Assembly (NCBI RefSeq): GCF_900580675.1
Contig: NZ_UTBG01000186.1
Coordinates: forward strand, 310,001 to 374,000
Origin: Pseudomonas viridiflava
GTDB lineage: Bacteria > Pseudomonadota > Gammaproteobacteria > Pseudomonadales > Pseudomonadaceae
Length of the DNA: 64,000 nucleotides
Direction of reading: 5' to 3'
Below are positions 1 to 7,731 of this stretch, one piece after another; within the stretch, counting starts at the first letter, position 1; each line of letters opens with the position of its first letter. Made by a program: the position numbers and the translations under genes. Below the pieces are notes generated by a model. It searched no databases. It was not told where the DNA came from and saw nothing but the letters and a program-made list of their open reading frames with translations.

Positions 1-730
1 GAAGGCCTTCAACGAAGGCAACCGTGCGCTGGCCTACTTCACCGCGCAATTGCTCGACACCGCGCATCTGGGTAGCGATGCTGGCCAGCGCCAGGAGGCC
101 GAGGACCTGCTGGCGTTTCTCACGCCGATCTGCAAAGCCTTCATGACCGACACCGGGCTTGAGGTGACCAACCACGGCATGCAGATTTTCGGCGGCCATG
201 GCTATATTCGCGAGTGGGGCATGGAGCAACTGGCCCGCGATGCGCGGATCGCGCCGATCTACGAAGGCACCAACGGCATTCAGGCCCTCGACCTGCTGGG
301 GCGCAAAGTGCTGGGCAGCCAGGGCAAATTGCTGCGCGGGTTTACCAAAATCGTGCATAAGTTCTGCGCAGCGAATGCCGAGCATCCGCAGCTCAAGGCC
401 CATGTGGCCCAGCTCAATCAACTGAACCAGGAATGGGGCGAGCTGACCACGAAGGTCGGCATGGCCGCCATGAAAAACCCGGACGAAGTGGGCGCCGCCG
501 CCGTGGATTACCTGATGTACAGCGGTTACATCATCCTCGCCTACCTGTGGTTGCGCATGGCCATCGCGGCTGAAACTCACGACGACGCCGAGTTTGCAAA
601 GGCCAAGCTGGCCACCTGCGACTTCTATTTCAAGCGCCTGCTCCCGCGTACGGCCACCCATCGCGCGGCGGTGGAAGCGGGCAGCGAATGCCTGATGAGT
701 CTGCCTGCGGAGGCATTTGCGCTGGAGTGA
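1..730 (+). CDS. acyl-CoA dehydrogenase, DmdC-like (5' truncated by window edge)
   Basis: The reading frame is open from base 2 to the TGA at 728-730, so only the C-terminal ~242 residues of a ~590-600 aa protein are present. The sequence shows the acyl-CoA dehydrogenase signature GGHGYIREWGMEQLARDARI followed by IYEGTNGIQ, where Glu is the usual catalytic base, and then a C-terminal helical extension typical of the long DmdC-type (3-methylmercaptopropionyl-CoA dehydrogenase-like) subfamily. It resembles its downstream neighbour (850-2628) motif for motif, so the two are tandem paralogues. In P. putida the syntenic pair PP_0368/PP_0370 includes a phenylacyl-CoA dehydrogenase (recalled, not checked). 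It probably oxidises an aryl-alkanoyl- or medium-chain acyl-CoA with FAD, passing electrons to ETF. The substrate is inferred. Confidence 0.93.
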   Translation, partial: KAFNEGNRALAYFTAQLLDTAHLGSDAGQRQEAEDLLAFLTPICKAFMTDTGLEVTNHGMQIFGGHGYIREWGMEQLARDARIAPIYEGTNGIQALDLLGRKVLGSQGKLLRGFTKIVHKFCAANAEHPQLKAHVAQLNQLNQEWGELTTKVGMAAMKNPDEVGAAAVDYLMYSGYIILAYLWLRMAIAAETHDDAEFAKAKLATCDFYFKRLLPRTATHRAAVEAGSECLMSLPAEAFALE

Positions 731-849
731 CTTAAAAATACCAATCAGTCACAAGTGGACCCTATGTGTCTGAAAAGTTGTTCGGGTACACTCGGAGCCT
801 GTAAAACCGATCCTACCGAATCACTTTTCACGTTCTCACGAGGTTTGCC

Positions 850-2628
850 ATGGCTGATTACAAAGCGCCGCTGCGTGATATGCGCTTCGTCCTCAACGAA
901 GTCTTTGAGGTCGCCACCACTTGGGCCCAATTGCCGGCATTGGCAGACACCGTCGACGCCGAAACCGTTGAGGCAATCCTCGAAGAGGCCGGCAAGGTCA
1001 CCGCCAAATCCATCGCGCCGATCAGCCGCGGTGGCGATGAGCAGGGTTGCAGTTGGGCGGACACGGTCGTGACCACCCCGGACGGTTATCCACAGGCCTA
1101 CAAAACCTACGCTGAAGGCGGTTGGGTGGGGGTCGGCGGTGACCCGGCATTTGGCGGCATGGGCATGCCCAAGGCGGTGTCGGCGCAGGTTGAAGAGATG
1201 ATCAACTCGTCGAGCCTGGCCTTCGGCCTGTACCCGATGCTGACCTCCGGCGCCTGTGTGTCGATCAACACCCACGCCAGCGAAGCACTCAAGGCCACTT
1301 ACCTGCCGAAGATGTATTCCGGTGAGTGGGCCGGCTCCATGTGCCTGACCGAAGCGCACGCCGGGACCGACCTGGGGATTATCCGCACCAAGGCCGAGCC
1401 TCAGGCGGATGGGTCCTACACAATCAGCGGGACCAAAATCTTCATCACCGGCGGCGAACACGACCTCACCGAAAACATCATCCACCTGGTGCTGGCCAAA
1501 CTGCCGGATGCGCCGGCCGGTCCCAAGGGGATCTCGCTGTTCCTGGTGCCGAAATTCATGGTCAATAGCGACGGCAGCCTGGGCGCGCGCAACCTGGTGA
1601 GCTGTGGGTCGATCGAGCACAAGATGGGCATCCAGGCGTCCGCCACGTGCGTGATGAACTTCGACGCCGCCGTGGGTTACCTGGTGGGCGAGCCCAACCG
1701 TGGCCTGGCGGCGATGTTCACCATGATGAACTACGAGCGTCTGGGCGTGGGTATCCAGGGCCTGGCGTCCGGCGAGCGCTCGTACCAGAACGCAATTGAA
1801 TACGCGCGCGACCGCCTGCAAAGCCGTTCGCCGATGGGCGCCCAGGCCAAGGACAAAGTGGCCGACCCGATCATCGTCCACCCCGACGTGCGCCGTATGC
1901 TGCTGACCATGAAAGCGTCGAACGAAGGCGGCCGTGCGTTCTCCACCTACGTGGCGACGCAGTTGGATATCGCCAAGTTCAGCGAGGACCCGGCAGCCCG
2001 CGAGCGCGCCGATAACCTGGTGGCATTGCTGACGCCAGTGGCCAAGGCCTTCCTCAGCGACCTGGGCCTGGAGACCACCGTGCTCGGCCAGCAGGTGTTT
2101 GGCGGCCACGGTTACATTCGCGAGTGGGGCCAGGAGCAACTGGTGCGTGATGTGCGCATCACGCAAATCTACGAAGGCACCAACGGCATTCAGGCGCTGG
2201 ACTTGATGGGTCGCAAGATCGTCGGCAGCGGCGGGGCGTTCTACACCTTGTTCGCCGACGAGATCCGCCAATTCATCGCCACAGCAGGCGCCGAACTGGG
2301 CGAATTCACCCGTCCGCTCAGCGCGGCGGTGGATAACCTGGACGAGTTGACTGCCTGGGTGTTGGATCGCGCCAAGACCAACCCGAATGAAATCGGCGCG
2401 GCATCGGTGGAGTATCTGCATGCTTTCGGATACATGGCCTATGCGTATATGTGGGCGCGCATGGCCAAGGCGGCGCTGGGCAAAGAGGCTGAGGAAGACT
2501 TCTACGCCAGCAAATTGGGGACTGCGCGCTTCTACTTTGCGCGCCTGCTGCCCCGTATTCACTCACTGAGTGCGTCGGTAAAAGCCGGTAGCGAATCACT
2601 GTTTTTGCTGGATGAAGCACTGTTCTAA
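850..2628 (+). CDS. acyl-CoA dehydrogenase, DmdC/phenylacyl-CoA dehydrogenase-like
   Basis: This 592 aa protein starts at an ATG preceded by ACGAGG. It has the N-terminal extension seen in 3-methylmercaptopropionyl-CoA dehydrogenase-type enzymes, then the central acyl-CoA dehydrogenase fold with an FAD-contact strand (MCLTEAHAGTDLG, about residues 164-176). The signature GGHGYIREWGQEQLVRDVRI is followed by QIYEGTNGIQ with the predicted catalytic Glu at 442. The C-terminal ~130 residues are the extra helical domain. It lies 119 nt downstream of a similar paralogue and just before rsmY. It is expected to catalyse alpha,beta-dehydrogenation of an acyl-CoA in a soluble beta-oxidation-like route. 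Paralogue duplication suggests different chain-length or aryl preferences, but this cannot be read from sequence. A long antisense frame across the gene is a codon-bias shadow. Confidence 0.95.
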   Translation: MADYKAPLRDMRFVLNEVFEVATTWAQLPALADTVDAETVEAILEEAGKVTAKSIAPISRGGDEQGCSWADTVVTTPDGYPQAYKTYAEGGWVGVGGDPAFGGMGMPKAVSAQVEEMINSSSLAFGLYPMLTSGACVSINTHASEALKATYLPKMYSGEWAGSMCLTEAHAGTDLGIIRTKAEPQADGSYTISGTKIFITGGEHDLTENIIHLVLAKLPDAPAGPKGISLFLVPKFMVNSDGSLGARNLVSCGSIEHKMGIQASATCVMNFDAAVGYLVGEPNRGLAAMFTMMNYERLGVGIQGLASGERSYQNAIEYARDRLQSRSPMGAQAKDKVADPIIVHPDVRRMLLTMKASNEGGRAFSTYVATQLDIAKFSEDPAARERADNLVALLTPVAKAFLSDLGLETTVLGQQVFGGHGYIREWGQEQLVRDVRITQIYEGTNGIQALDLMGRKIVGSGGAFYTLFADEIRQFIATAGAELGEFTRPLSAAVDNLDELTAWVLDRAKTNPNEIGAASVEYLHAFGYMAYAYMWARMAKAALGKEAEEDFYASKLGTARFYFARLLPRIHSLSASVKAGSESLFLLDEALF

Positions 2629-2642
2629 GGGTTTGGAGGGCG

Positions 2643-2660
2643 TGTAAGCATTCTCTTACA
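2643..2660 (+). promoter_or_regulatory. GacA upstream activating sequence of rsmY
   Basis: TGTAAG-CATTCT-CTTACA is an exact match to the GacA UAS consensus TGTAAGN6CTTACA known from rsmX/Y/Z promoters. It sits about 60 nt upstream of the predicted RsmY transcription start, the usual distance. A GATAAT -10-like hexamer lies at 2704-2709. Phosphorylated GacA of the GacS/GacA system is the expected activator. Confidence 0.93.
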
Positions 2661-2715
2661 TGACGTGCTGCTATTCGTCCTCTATCGCCAAATTGGATCC
2701 ACGGATAATCTACTT

Positions 2716-2840
2716 CACATGGACGTCGCGCAGGAAGCGCAAAGCAACAACAGGGACACGTAGGATTCTGCCAGGATGGCGGAGTGAAATGGATGTCAGG
2801 GAAACAGTCTGCAAAACCCCGCTTCGGCGGGGTTTTCTTT
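2716..2840 (+). ncRNA. rsmY: RsmY regulatory small RNA
   Basis: No protein is encoded between the acyl-CoA dehydrogenase and the LysR gene. Instead there is a perfect GacA box, then ~120 nt containing eight GGA motifs (2721, 2733, 2754, 2763, 2774, 2781, 2791 and 2800), mostly in AGGA/ATGGA contexts, ending in a strong Rho-independent terminator at 2813-2840. This is the architecture of RsmY, which titrates the translational repressors RsmA/RsmE. Length (about 118-125 nt) and the location beside this LysR gene agree with rsmY in other fluorescent pseudomonads (recalled synteny). The 5' end is estimated from the -10-like hexamer and may be off by a few bases. Confidence 0.93.
2813..2840 (+). 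terminator. Rho-independent terminator (rsmY; probably bidirectional)
   Basis: AAAACCCCGC-TTCG-GCGGGGTTTT forms a GC-rich stem with a UUCG tetraloop and runs of A on one side and T on the other, so it can terminate rsmY on the plus strand and the LysR gene on the minus strand. Confidence 0.92.
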
Positions 2841-2854
2841 TGCCTGCGAAAAAG

Positions 2855-3754
2855 TCAGGCCGTCACCTGCGGGGCATTCATCACGTCCTCCAGCAGGGTG
2901 CGCAGCAACGCCACTGTCGCCTGCTGGCGCTGCACATCGCGGCACACCAGGCCCACTTTCAGCGGCACTCTAGGCTCACTCAAAGGTTTCCACAGCAGTG
3001 CTTTGCTGTTGTGTTCGTCCTGGGAACGGCCAGGCAGCACCGTTGCCAGCCGGGTGTGCGGCAGGCTGTCGAGAATGCCCACCATGGTGTTCAGCTCGGC
3101 CTGCACTTGTGGCCGTCGGCCCAGGTTGGCGAGCTGGCCCTGCCAGATCTGGCGAACCTGAAACTCCTCCCCCAGCAGCAACATCGGTAACTCTGCCGCC
3201 TGTTTCAGCGAGACTTTCTTGAATTCGCGCAGGGGATGGTCTTCGGGGATGACGACTTTCAATTCGTCTTCATACAGCAGCACGCCGTGCAGCCCAGGTT
3301 GGCGCGGCGGCAGGTAACTGATGCCAATATCCAGCGAGCCATTGAGCAGCCGGCGTTCAATCTCCATCCCGGTCAACTCATAAATCTGCACGACAAGATG
3401 CGGCTGCGCCTTGCGCACGCGTTCGAGCATTTGCGGGACCAGGCTGGTGTGCACGGTTTGCAGCACACCGATGGCCAAGGTGCGCATGGCCTGCCCCTTG
3501 AAGTTACGCAAGGCTTCGACGGCCTGCTGCATGCCATCGATCAGCGGCAGTGCGTGGTTGTACAGCGTATGAGCGGCGAGGGTCGGCAACAGGCGTTTGC
3601 TGCTGCGCTCGAACAGGCTGACGTCGAGGTTCTGCTCGAGCTGGCGAATCTGTTGGGACAAGGCTGGTTGGGAGATTGACAGGCGCTCAGCGGCACGGCC
3701 TACGTGGCCCTCCTCGTACACCGCGACGAAATAACGCAGTTGCTTGAAATCCAT
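2855..3754 (-). CDS. LysR-family transcriptional regulator
   Basis: This 299 aa protein begins MDFKQLRYFVAVYEEGHVGR, the typical LysR winged helix-turn-helix (residues ~1-60, recognition region AERLSISQPALSQQIRQLE), followed by a periplasmic-binding-protein-like effector domain (~90-295). The effector is unknown. It is divergent from the aminotransferase at 3964, with a 209-nt shared promoter region, so regulation of that gene is the simplest guess. A 15-bp palindrome fitting the LysR T-N11-A box overlaps its start codon (3753-3767), suggesting autorepression. Its 3' end meets the rsmY terminator. Confidence 0.93.
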   Translation of the reverse strand: MDFKQLRYFVAVYEEGHVGRAAERLSISQPALSQQIRQLEQNLDVSLFERSSKRLLPTLAAHTLYNHALPLIDGMQQAVEALRNFKGQAMRTLAIGVLQTVHTSLVPQMLERVRKAQPHLVVQIYELTGMEIERRLLNGSLDIGISYLPPRQPGLHGVLLYEDELKVVIPEDHPLREFKKVSLKQAAELPMLLLGEEFQVRQIWQGQLANLGRRPQVQAELNTMVGILDSLPHTRLATVLPGRSQDEHNSKALLWKPLSEPRVPLKVGLVCRDVQRQQATVALLRTLLEDVMNAPQVTA

Positions 3755-3767
3755 AAGTCTTTCTTAT
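3753..3767. promoter_or_regulatory. candidate LysR-type operator
   Basis: ATAAG-TCTTT-CTTAT is a perfect inverted repeat of the T-N11-A type. It overlaps the first bases of the divergent LysR gene. Binding by that LysR protein is inferred. Confidence 0.5.
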
Positions 3768-3963
3768 CGAAAAAGCTGGAAAATCGAAATGGCCGTGGGC
3801 CCCTGAGACGCCTAGTCTAGCGCCTAATCGCAGGGCTTACAGGGCCGGATCGGGCAATGAATAGCGTTTATGTTGACGGCTTTTACATAGGCAAGGCAAA
3901 AAACCTCAAGGCCCTGGGTACAGGGTTTGTCGACCAAGGTCCGGTTGCCAGCGGGGGTGAGTT

Positions 3964-5226
3964 GTGAACCTGTTCCGTCGCCCCGCCCCGAGCCTCGACG
4001 ATTTGATCCTCGACGCCCCGCACGCCGACCCGTCCAGCGAATGCCTGATGCCCACCGTGGCCAAGCCCGCACAGGTGTTTGTGCGTGGCCAGGGTTCCTG
4101 GCTATGGGACAGCGATGATCGCGCCTACCTGGATTTCAGCCAGGGTAACGGCGCCAATAGCCTGGGCCACAGCCCACAGGTATTGGTCCAGGCCCTTGCC
4201 GACCAGACCCGGATGCTGATCAACCCAGGCATGGGCCTGCACAACCGCGCCCAACTCAACCTCGTCGAACGCCTGTGCCATCGAACCGGCAGCGACCAGG
4301 CCTACCTGCTCAACAGCGGCGCGGAGGCCTGCGAAGCCGCCATCAAGCTAGCGCGCAAATGGGGCCAACTGCATCGCGGCGGCGCCTACCGCATCATCAG
4401 TGCCAGCAATGGCTGCCATGGTCGCAGTTTCGCCGCGATGGCGGCCTCGGCAAGTGGCGGAGAAAACCGCTTTGAACCGCAATTGCCGGGCTTCAGCCAC
4501 GTACCCTTCAACGACCTGCCGGCCCTGCATGCCGCCGTTGACGCACAGACCGTCGCAATCATGCTGGAGCCGATCCAAAGCGCAGCCGGCGTAATCCCGG
4601 CCACCGAGCACTACCTCAAGGGCGTCGAACGGCTGTGCCGCGACTTGGGGATTCTGCTGATCCTCGACGAAGTACACACCGGCCTCGGCCGCAGCGGCAC
4701 GTTGCTCGCCGAACAACAGTACGGCGTGCGTGCCGACATCATTACCCTCGGCAAAGGCCTGGGCGGCGGCGTGCCTTTGGCGGCGCTGCTGGCGCGCGGC
4801 AAAGCCTGCTGTTTTGAAGCGGGCGACCTGGAAGGCACTCATCATGGCAACGCGCTGATGGCATCGGCTGGGCTGGCGGTGCTTGATACGGTGCTGGAAC
4901 ACGGCTTCCTGGACCAGGTGCGGGAGGCCGGCCTCCAACTGGGTGAAGGCCTTGCCCGCCTGGCTTACCGCTACGACCACGGCCAACTGCGCGGCCACGG
5001 CCTGATGTGGGGCCTGAACTTGTCGGACGATTCTGCGGATGCGGTGGTAAAAGCTGCGCTGCACGAAGGCCTGATCCTTAACGCCCCGCAACCCAACTGC
5101 CTGCGCTTTACCCCGGCCCTGACGGTGAGCAAAAGCAACATCGACGAAATGCTCCTGCGCCTGGCCCGCGCCTTCTCCCGCGTACGCACCGCACAACTGC
5201 AATGCCGCAAGGGCATCGCCGTTTAA
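3964..5226 (+). CDS. class III PLP-dependent aminotransferase (acetylornithine-transaminase-like)
   Basis: This 420 aa fold-type I aminotransferase starts at GTG with GGGGGTGA a few bases upstream. Recognisable elements are NSGAEACEAAIKLAR, NGCHGRSFAAMAAS (cofactor phosphate region), LLILDEVHTGLGRSG with the PLP-interacting Asp, and ITLGKGLGGG with the Schiff-base Lys at 264. It resembles ArgD/acetylornithine or omega-amino acid transaminases. The main argD is not in this region, so it is probably a secondary enzyme acting on an omega-amino compound. It stands alone between a divergent LysR gene and its own terminator. The nearby davBA lysine genes make a link to diamine or 5-aminovalerate metabolism possible, but this is only a guess. 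Confidence 0.9.
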   Translation: MNLFRRPAPSLDDLILDAPHADPSSECLMPTVAKPAQVFVRGQGSWLWDSDDRAYLDFSQGNGANSLGHSPQVLVQALADQTRMLINPGMGLHNRAQLNLVERLCHRTGSDQAYLLNSGAEACEAAIKLARKWGQLHRGGAYRIISASNGCHGRSFAAMAASASGGENRFEPQLPGFSHVPFNDLPALHAAVDAQTVAIMLEPIQSAAGVIPATEHYLKGVERLCRDLGILLILDEVHTGLGRSGTLLAEQQYGVRADIITLGKGLGGGVPLAALLARGKACCFEAGDLEGTHHGNALMASAGLAVLDTVLEHGFLDQVREAGLQLGEGLARLAYRYDHGQLRGHGLMWGLNLSDDSADAVVKAALHEGLILNAPQPNCLRFTPALTVSKSNIDEMLLRLARAFSRVRTAQLQCRKGIAV

Positions 5227-5260
5227 CGCCCATTCCTGAACCGTCTCGCGGCATACGCGG

Positions 5261-5300
5261 CGCCTCCAGCCTGATTCTTTTGGCTGGGGGCGTTTTTTTT
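5261..5300 (+). terminator. Rho-independent terminator after aminotransferase gene
   Basis: CGCCTCCAGCC (5261-5271) pairs with GGCTGGGGGCG (5282-5292, one G-U pair) and is followed by a run of eight T. Confidence 0.9.
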
Positions 5301-5408
5301 GCGTGTTCACTTCAGGATGGCCGAGTGCCAGATCCCACTGAACCCTCACGAATGTCCAAGGTCGATTAGCTACACGGCTCACACGAGCCGATTTTTTGGA
5401 GCTGACCC

Positions 5409-5567
5409 ATGGACATCATTCGTATCATCATCGCCATTCTGCTGCCGCCACTGGGTGTGTTCCTGCAAGTAGGTTTTGGCGGCGCGTTCTGGCTGAATAT
5501 TCTGCTGACCCTGTGCGGTTACTTCCCCGGCATCATCCACGCGGTGTACATCATCGCCAAGCGTTGA
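5409..5567 (+). CDS. Pmp3/YqaE (UPF0057) family small membrane protein
   Basis: A 52 aa hydrophobic peptide begins MDIIRIIIAILLPPLGVFLQ, with GGAG about 8 nt upstream of the ATG. Two transmembrane helices (about residues 3-20 and 28-48) flank GVFLQVGFG, and the sequence ends in HAVYIIAKR. This matches the Pmp3/YqaE family, which is stress-induced and affects membrane potential or ion homeostasis in yeast and plants; the bacterial role is unclear. The stop codon is only 5 nt from the stop of the convergent pqqE. Confidence 0.9.
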   Translation: MDIIRIIIAILLPPLGVFLQVGFGGAFWLNILLTLCGYFPGIIHAVYIIAKR

Positions 5568-5572
5568 GGCCG

Positions 5573-6724
5573 TCAGCCTTTTGCGATGAGCCTTGAATTG
5601 CGCTCATTGCGAAAGGCCAGCTGCTCGATAGTCTGAGTGGCCTGTTCGGCTTCTTCCCGCGCCTTGAGGATGATGCCGTGCTGCTCGGACTTGCTGCACA
5701 CCGGGTCGGCGTTGCTCGCATCTCCCGTGAGCATGAACGCCTGGCAGCGGCAGCCGCCGAAGTCCTTCTCTTTTTCGTCGCATGAACGGCACGGCTCGGG
5801 CATCCAGTCGTAGCCGCGAAAGCGATTGAACCCAAAAGAGTCGTACCAGATGTGCTGCATGCTGTGCTCGCGCACATTCGGAAACTGCACTGGCATCTGC
5901 CTCGCACCGTGGCAGGGCAGGGCGGTGCCGTCCGGTGTCACTGTCAGAAAGATGCTGCCCCAGCCGTTCATGCAGGCTTTGGGGCGTTCCTCGTAGTAAT
6001 CCGGCGTCACGAATATCAGCTTGCACGGGTGGCCTTCGGCTTCGAGCTTGGCCCTGTATTCGTTGGTGATGCGTTCTGCCCGTACCAGCTGTTCTCGGGT
6101 CGGCAACAACCCCACACGATTGAGCTGCGCCCAGCCGTAGAACTGGCAGGTGGCGAGCTCGACAAAGTCTGCCTCCAGGGCAATGCACAGCTCGATGATG
6201 CGGTCGATCTTGTCGATATTGTGCCGATGGGTGACGAAGTTCAGCACCATCGGGTAGCCGTGCGCCTTCACTGCGCGGGCCATTTCCAGCTTTTGCGCGA
6301 AGGCTTTTTTCGAGCCGGCCAGCAGGTTGTTCACCTGTTCGTCGCTGGCCTGGAAGCTGATCTGGATATGGTCCAGGCCGGCTTTCTTGAAGTCGCTGAT
6401 TTTCTGCTCGGTCAGGCCGATGCCGGAGGTGATCAGGTTGGTGTAGAACCCCAACCTGCGCGCCTCGGCAATCAGCTCGGCGAGGTCCTGGCGCACCAGC
6501 GGCTCACCGCCGGAAAAACCCAACTGCGCTGCACCCATCTCGCGGGCTTCGCGAAATACCTTGAACCACTGCTCGGTGCTCAGCTCCTTGCCCTGCTCGG
6601 CAAAATCCAGCGGGTTGGAGCAGTACGGGCACTGCAACGGGCAGCGGTAGGTCAGCTCGGCCAATAGCCACAGCGGCAGGCCAATCGGGGGCTTTTCAGG
6701 CAAGGGTAATCCAGTGCTCAGCAC
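5573..6724 (-). CDS. pqqE: PqqE, PqqA peptide cyclase (radical SAM/SPASM)
   Basis: PqqE forms the Glu-Tyr carbon-carbon crosslink in PqqA, the first committed step of PQQ synthesis, with PqqD as chaperone. The radical-SAM cluster motif RCPLQCPYC gives C28, C32 and C35, and the C-terminal SPASM cysteines lie in CRSCDEKEKDFGGCRC. I chose the GTG at 6724 because GGAGG lies 6 nt upstream and the protein then has the usual ~383 aa. The upstream ATG at 6823 would add 33 unlikely residues inside pqqD. The gene overlaps the 3' end of pqqD by 29 nt, so translational coupling is likely. Confidence 0.96.
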   Translation of the reverse strand: MLSTGLPLPEKPPIGLPLWLLAELTYRCPLQCPYCSNPLDFAEQGKELSTEQWFKVFREAREMGAAQLGFSGGEPLVRQDLAELIAEARRLGFYTNLITSGIGLTEQKISDFKKAGLDHIQISFQASDEQVNNLLAGSKKAFAQKLEMARAVKAHGYPMVLNFVTHRHNIDKIDRIIELCIALEADFVELATCQFYGWAQLNRVGLLPTREQLVRAERITNEYRAKLEAEGHPCKLIFVTPDYYEERPKACMNGWGSIFLTVTPDGTALPCHGARQMPVQFPNVREHSMQHIWYDSFGFNRFRGYDWMPEPCRSCDEKEKDFGGCRCQAFMLTGDASNADPVCSKSEQHGIILKAREEAEQATQTIEQLAFRNERNSRLIAKG

Positions 6725-6971
6725 GGGCGACCTCCATAAATTGCTCGATGTCTTCACCCAGCTCCGGCACGCCGGGAAATTGCCTGTCCAGCTCGGCGAT
6801 GATGGCGGCGACGTCACGCTCACCGTCGATCAAACCACCGATCAACGCAGCGCTGTCGTTGAGCTTGATCATGCCTTCCGGATAGAGCAACACATGGCCT
6901 TTCTGCGCGGGTTCGTACTGGTAGCGATAGCCCTGGCGCCAGGTCGGTATTCTGCTGCGATCAAAGCTCAT
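6696..6971 (-). CDS. pqqD: PqqD, PqqA-binding chaperone
   Basis: This 91 aa protein of standard length is the RiPP recognition element-type chaperone that binds PqqA and presents it to PqqE. Typical features are the N-terminal RIPTWRQGYRYQYE stretch and the helical C-terminus with ELGEDIEQFME. It overlaps pqqC by ATGA (4 nt) and pqqE by 29 nt. Confidence 0.96.
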   Translation of the reverse strand: MSFDRSRIPTWRQGYRYQYEPAQKGHVLLYPEGMIKLNDSAALIGGLIDGERDVAAIIAELDRQFPGVPELGEDIEQFMEVARAEHWITLA

Positions 6972-7720
6972 AGGGTGATCCCTTTATGCCAGACCCGCTG
7001 CTCGGTCACGCTGTGATACGGCGGGCGTTTCAGTTCGTAGGCCATGCTCATGGCGTCCAGCATGCTCCACAGGATGTCGAGTTTGAACTGCAGGATTTCC
7101 AGCATGCGCTCCTGGCCCTCGCGGGTGGTGTAGTGCTGCAGCGTGATCGCCAGCCCATGTTCCACATCGCGCCGCGCCTGGCCCAGGCGAGTGCGGAAAT
7201 ATTCATAACCGGCCGGGTCGATCCACGGGTAGTGCTGCGGCCAGCTGTCCAGGCGTGACTGGTGGATCTGCGGCGCGAACAGCTCGGTCAGCGAACTGCT
7301 GGCGGCTTCCTGCCAACTGGCGCGGCGGGCAAAGTTGACGTAGGCATCCACCGCAAAACGTACGCCGGGCAACACCAGTTCCTGGGAGCGCAGTTGGTCC
7401 GGGTCGAGGCCGACCGCCTGGCCCAGACGCAGCCAGGCTTCGATGCCGCCGTCTTCACCGGGTGCGCCATCATGGTCGAGCAGGCGCTGGATCCACTCGC
7501 GACGGATTTCCCGGTCCGGGCAGTTGGCCAGGATCGCCGCGTCTTTCAGCGGGATGTTCACCTGGTAGTAAAACCGGTTGGCGACCCAGCCCTGGATCTG
7601 TTCGCGGGTGGCGCGGCCTTCATACATCGCCACATGGTAAGGGTGATGAATATGGTAGAAGGCGCCCTTGGCCCGCAAGGCATGCTCGAATTCGGCGGGC
7701 GTCAGCGGTGTGTCGGTCAT
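6968..7720 (-). CDS. pqqC: PqqC, pyrroloquinoline-quinone synthase
   Basis: PqqC, 250 aa, performs the final cofactorless eight-electron oxidation and ring closure of AHQQ to PQQ. The family signature HIHHPYHVAMYEGRATREQI is near the N-terminus, WIDPAGYEYFRTRLGQARRD lies in the second half, and the length is normal. It lies 11 nt downstream of pqqB in the pqqBCDE operon. Confidence 0.97.
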   Translation of the reverse strand: MTDTPLTPAEFEHALRAKGAFYHIHHPYHVAMYEGRATREQIQGWVANRFYYQVNIPLKDAAILANCPDREIRREWIQRLLDHDGAPGEDGGIEAWLRLGQAVGLDPDQLRSQELVLPGVRFAVDAYVNFARRASWQEAASSSLTELFAPQIHQSRLDSWPQHYPWIDPAGYEYFRTRLGQARRDVEHGLAITLQHYTTREGQERMLEILQFKLDILWSMLDAMSMAYELKRPPYHSVTEQRVWHKGITL

Positions 7721-7731
7721 TTCTGTTGCTC

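Noticed and set aside
745..2562. 605-aa open frame antisense to the acyl-CoA dehydrogenase gene
   Set aside because: It mirrors the coding gene, has no family-like sequence or ribosome site, and comes from high-GC third-position bias.
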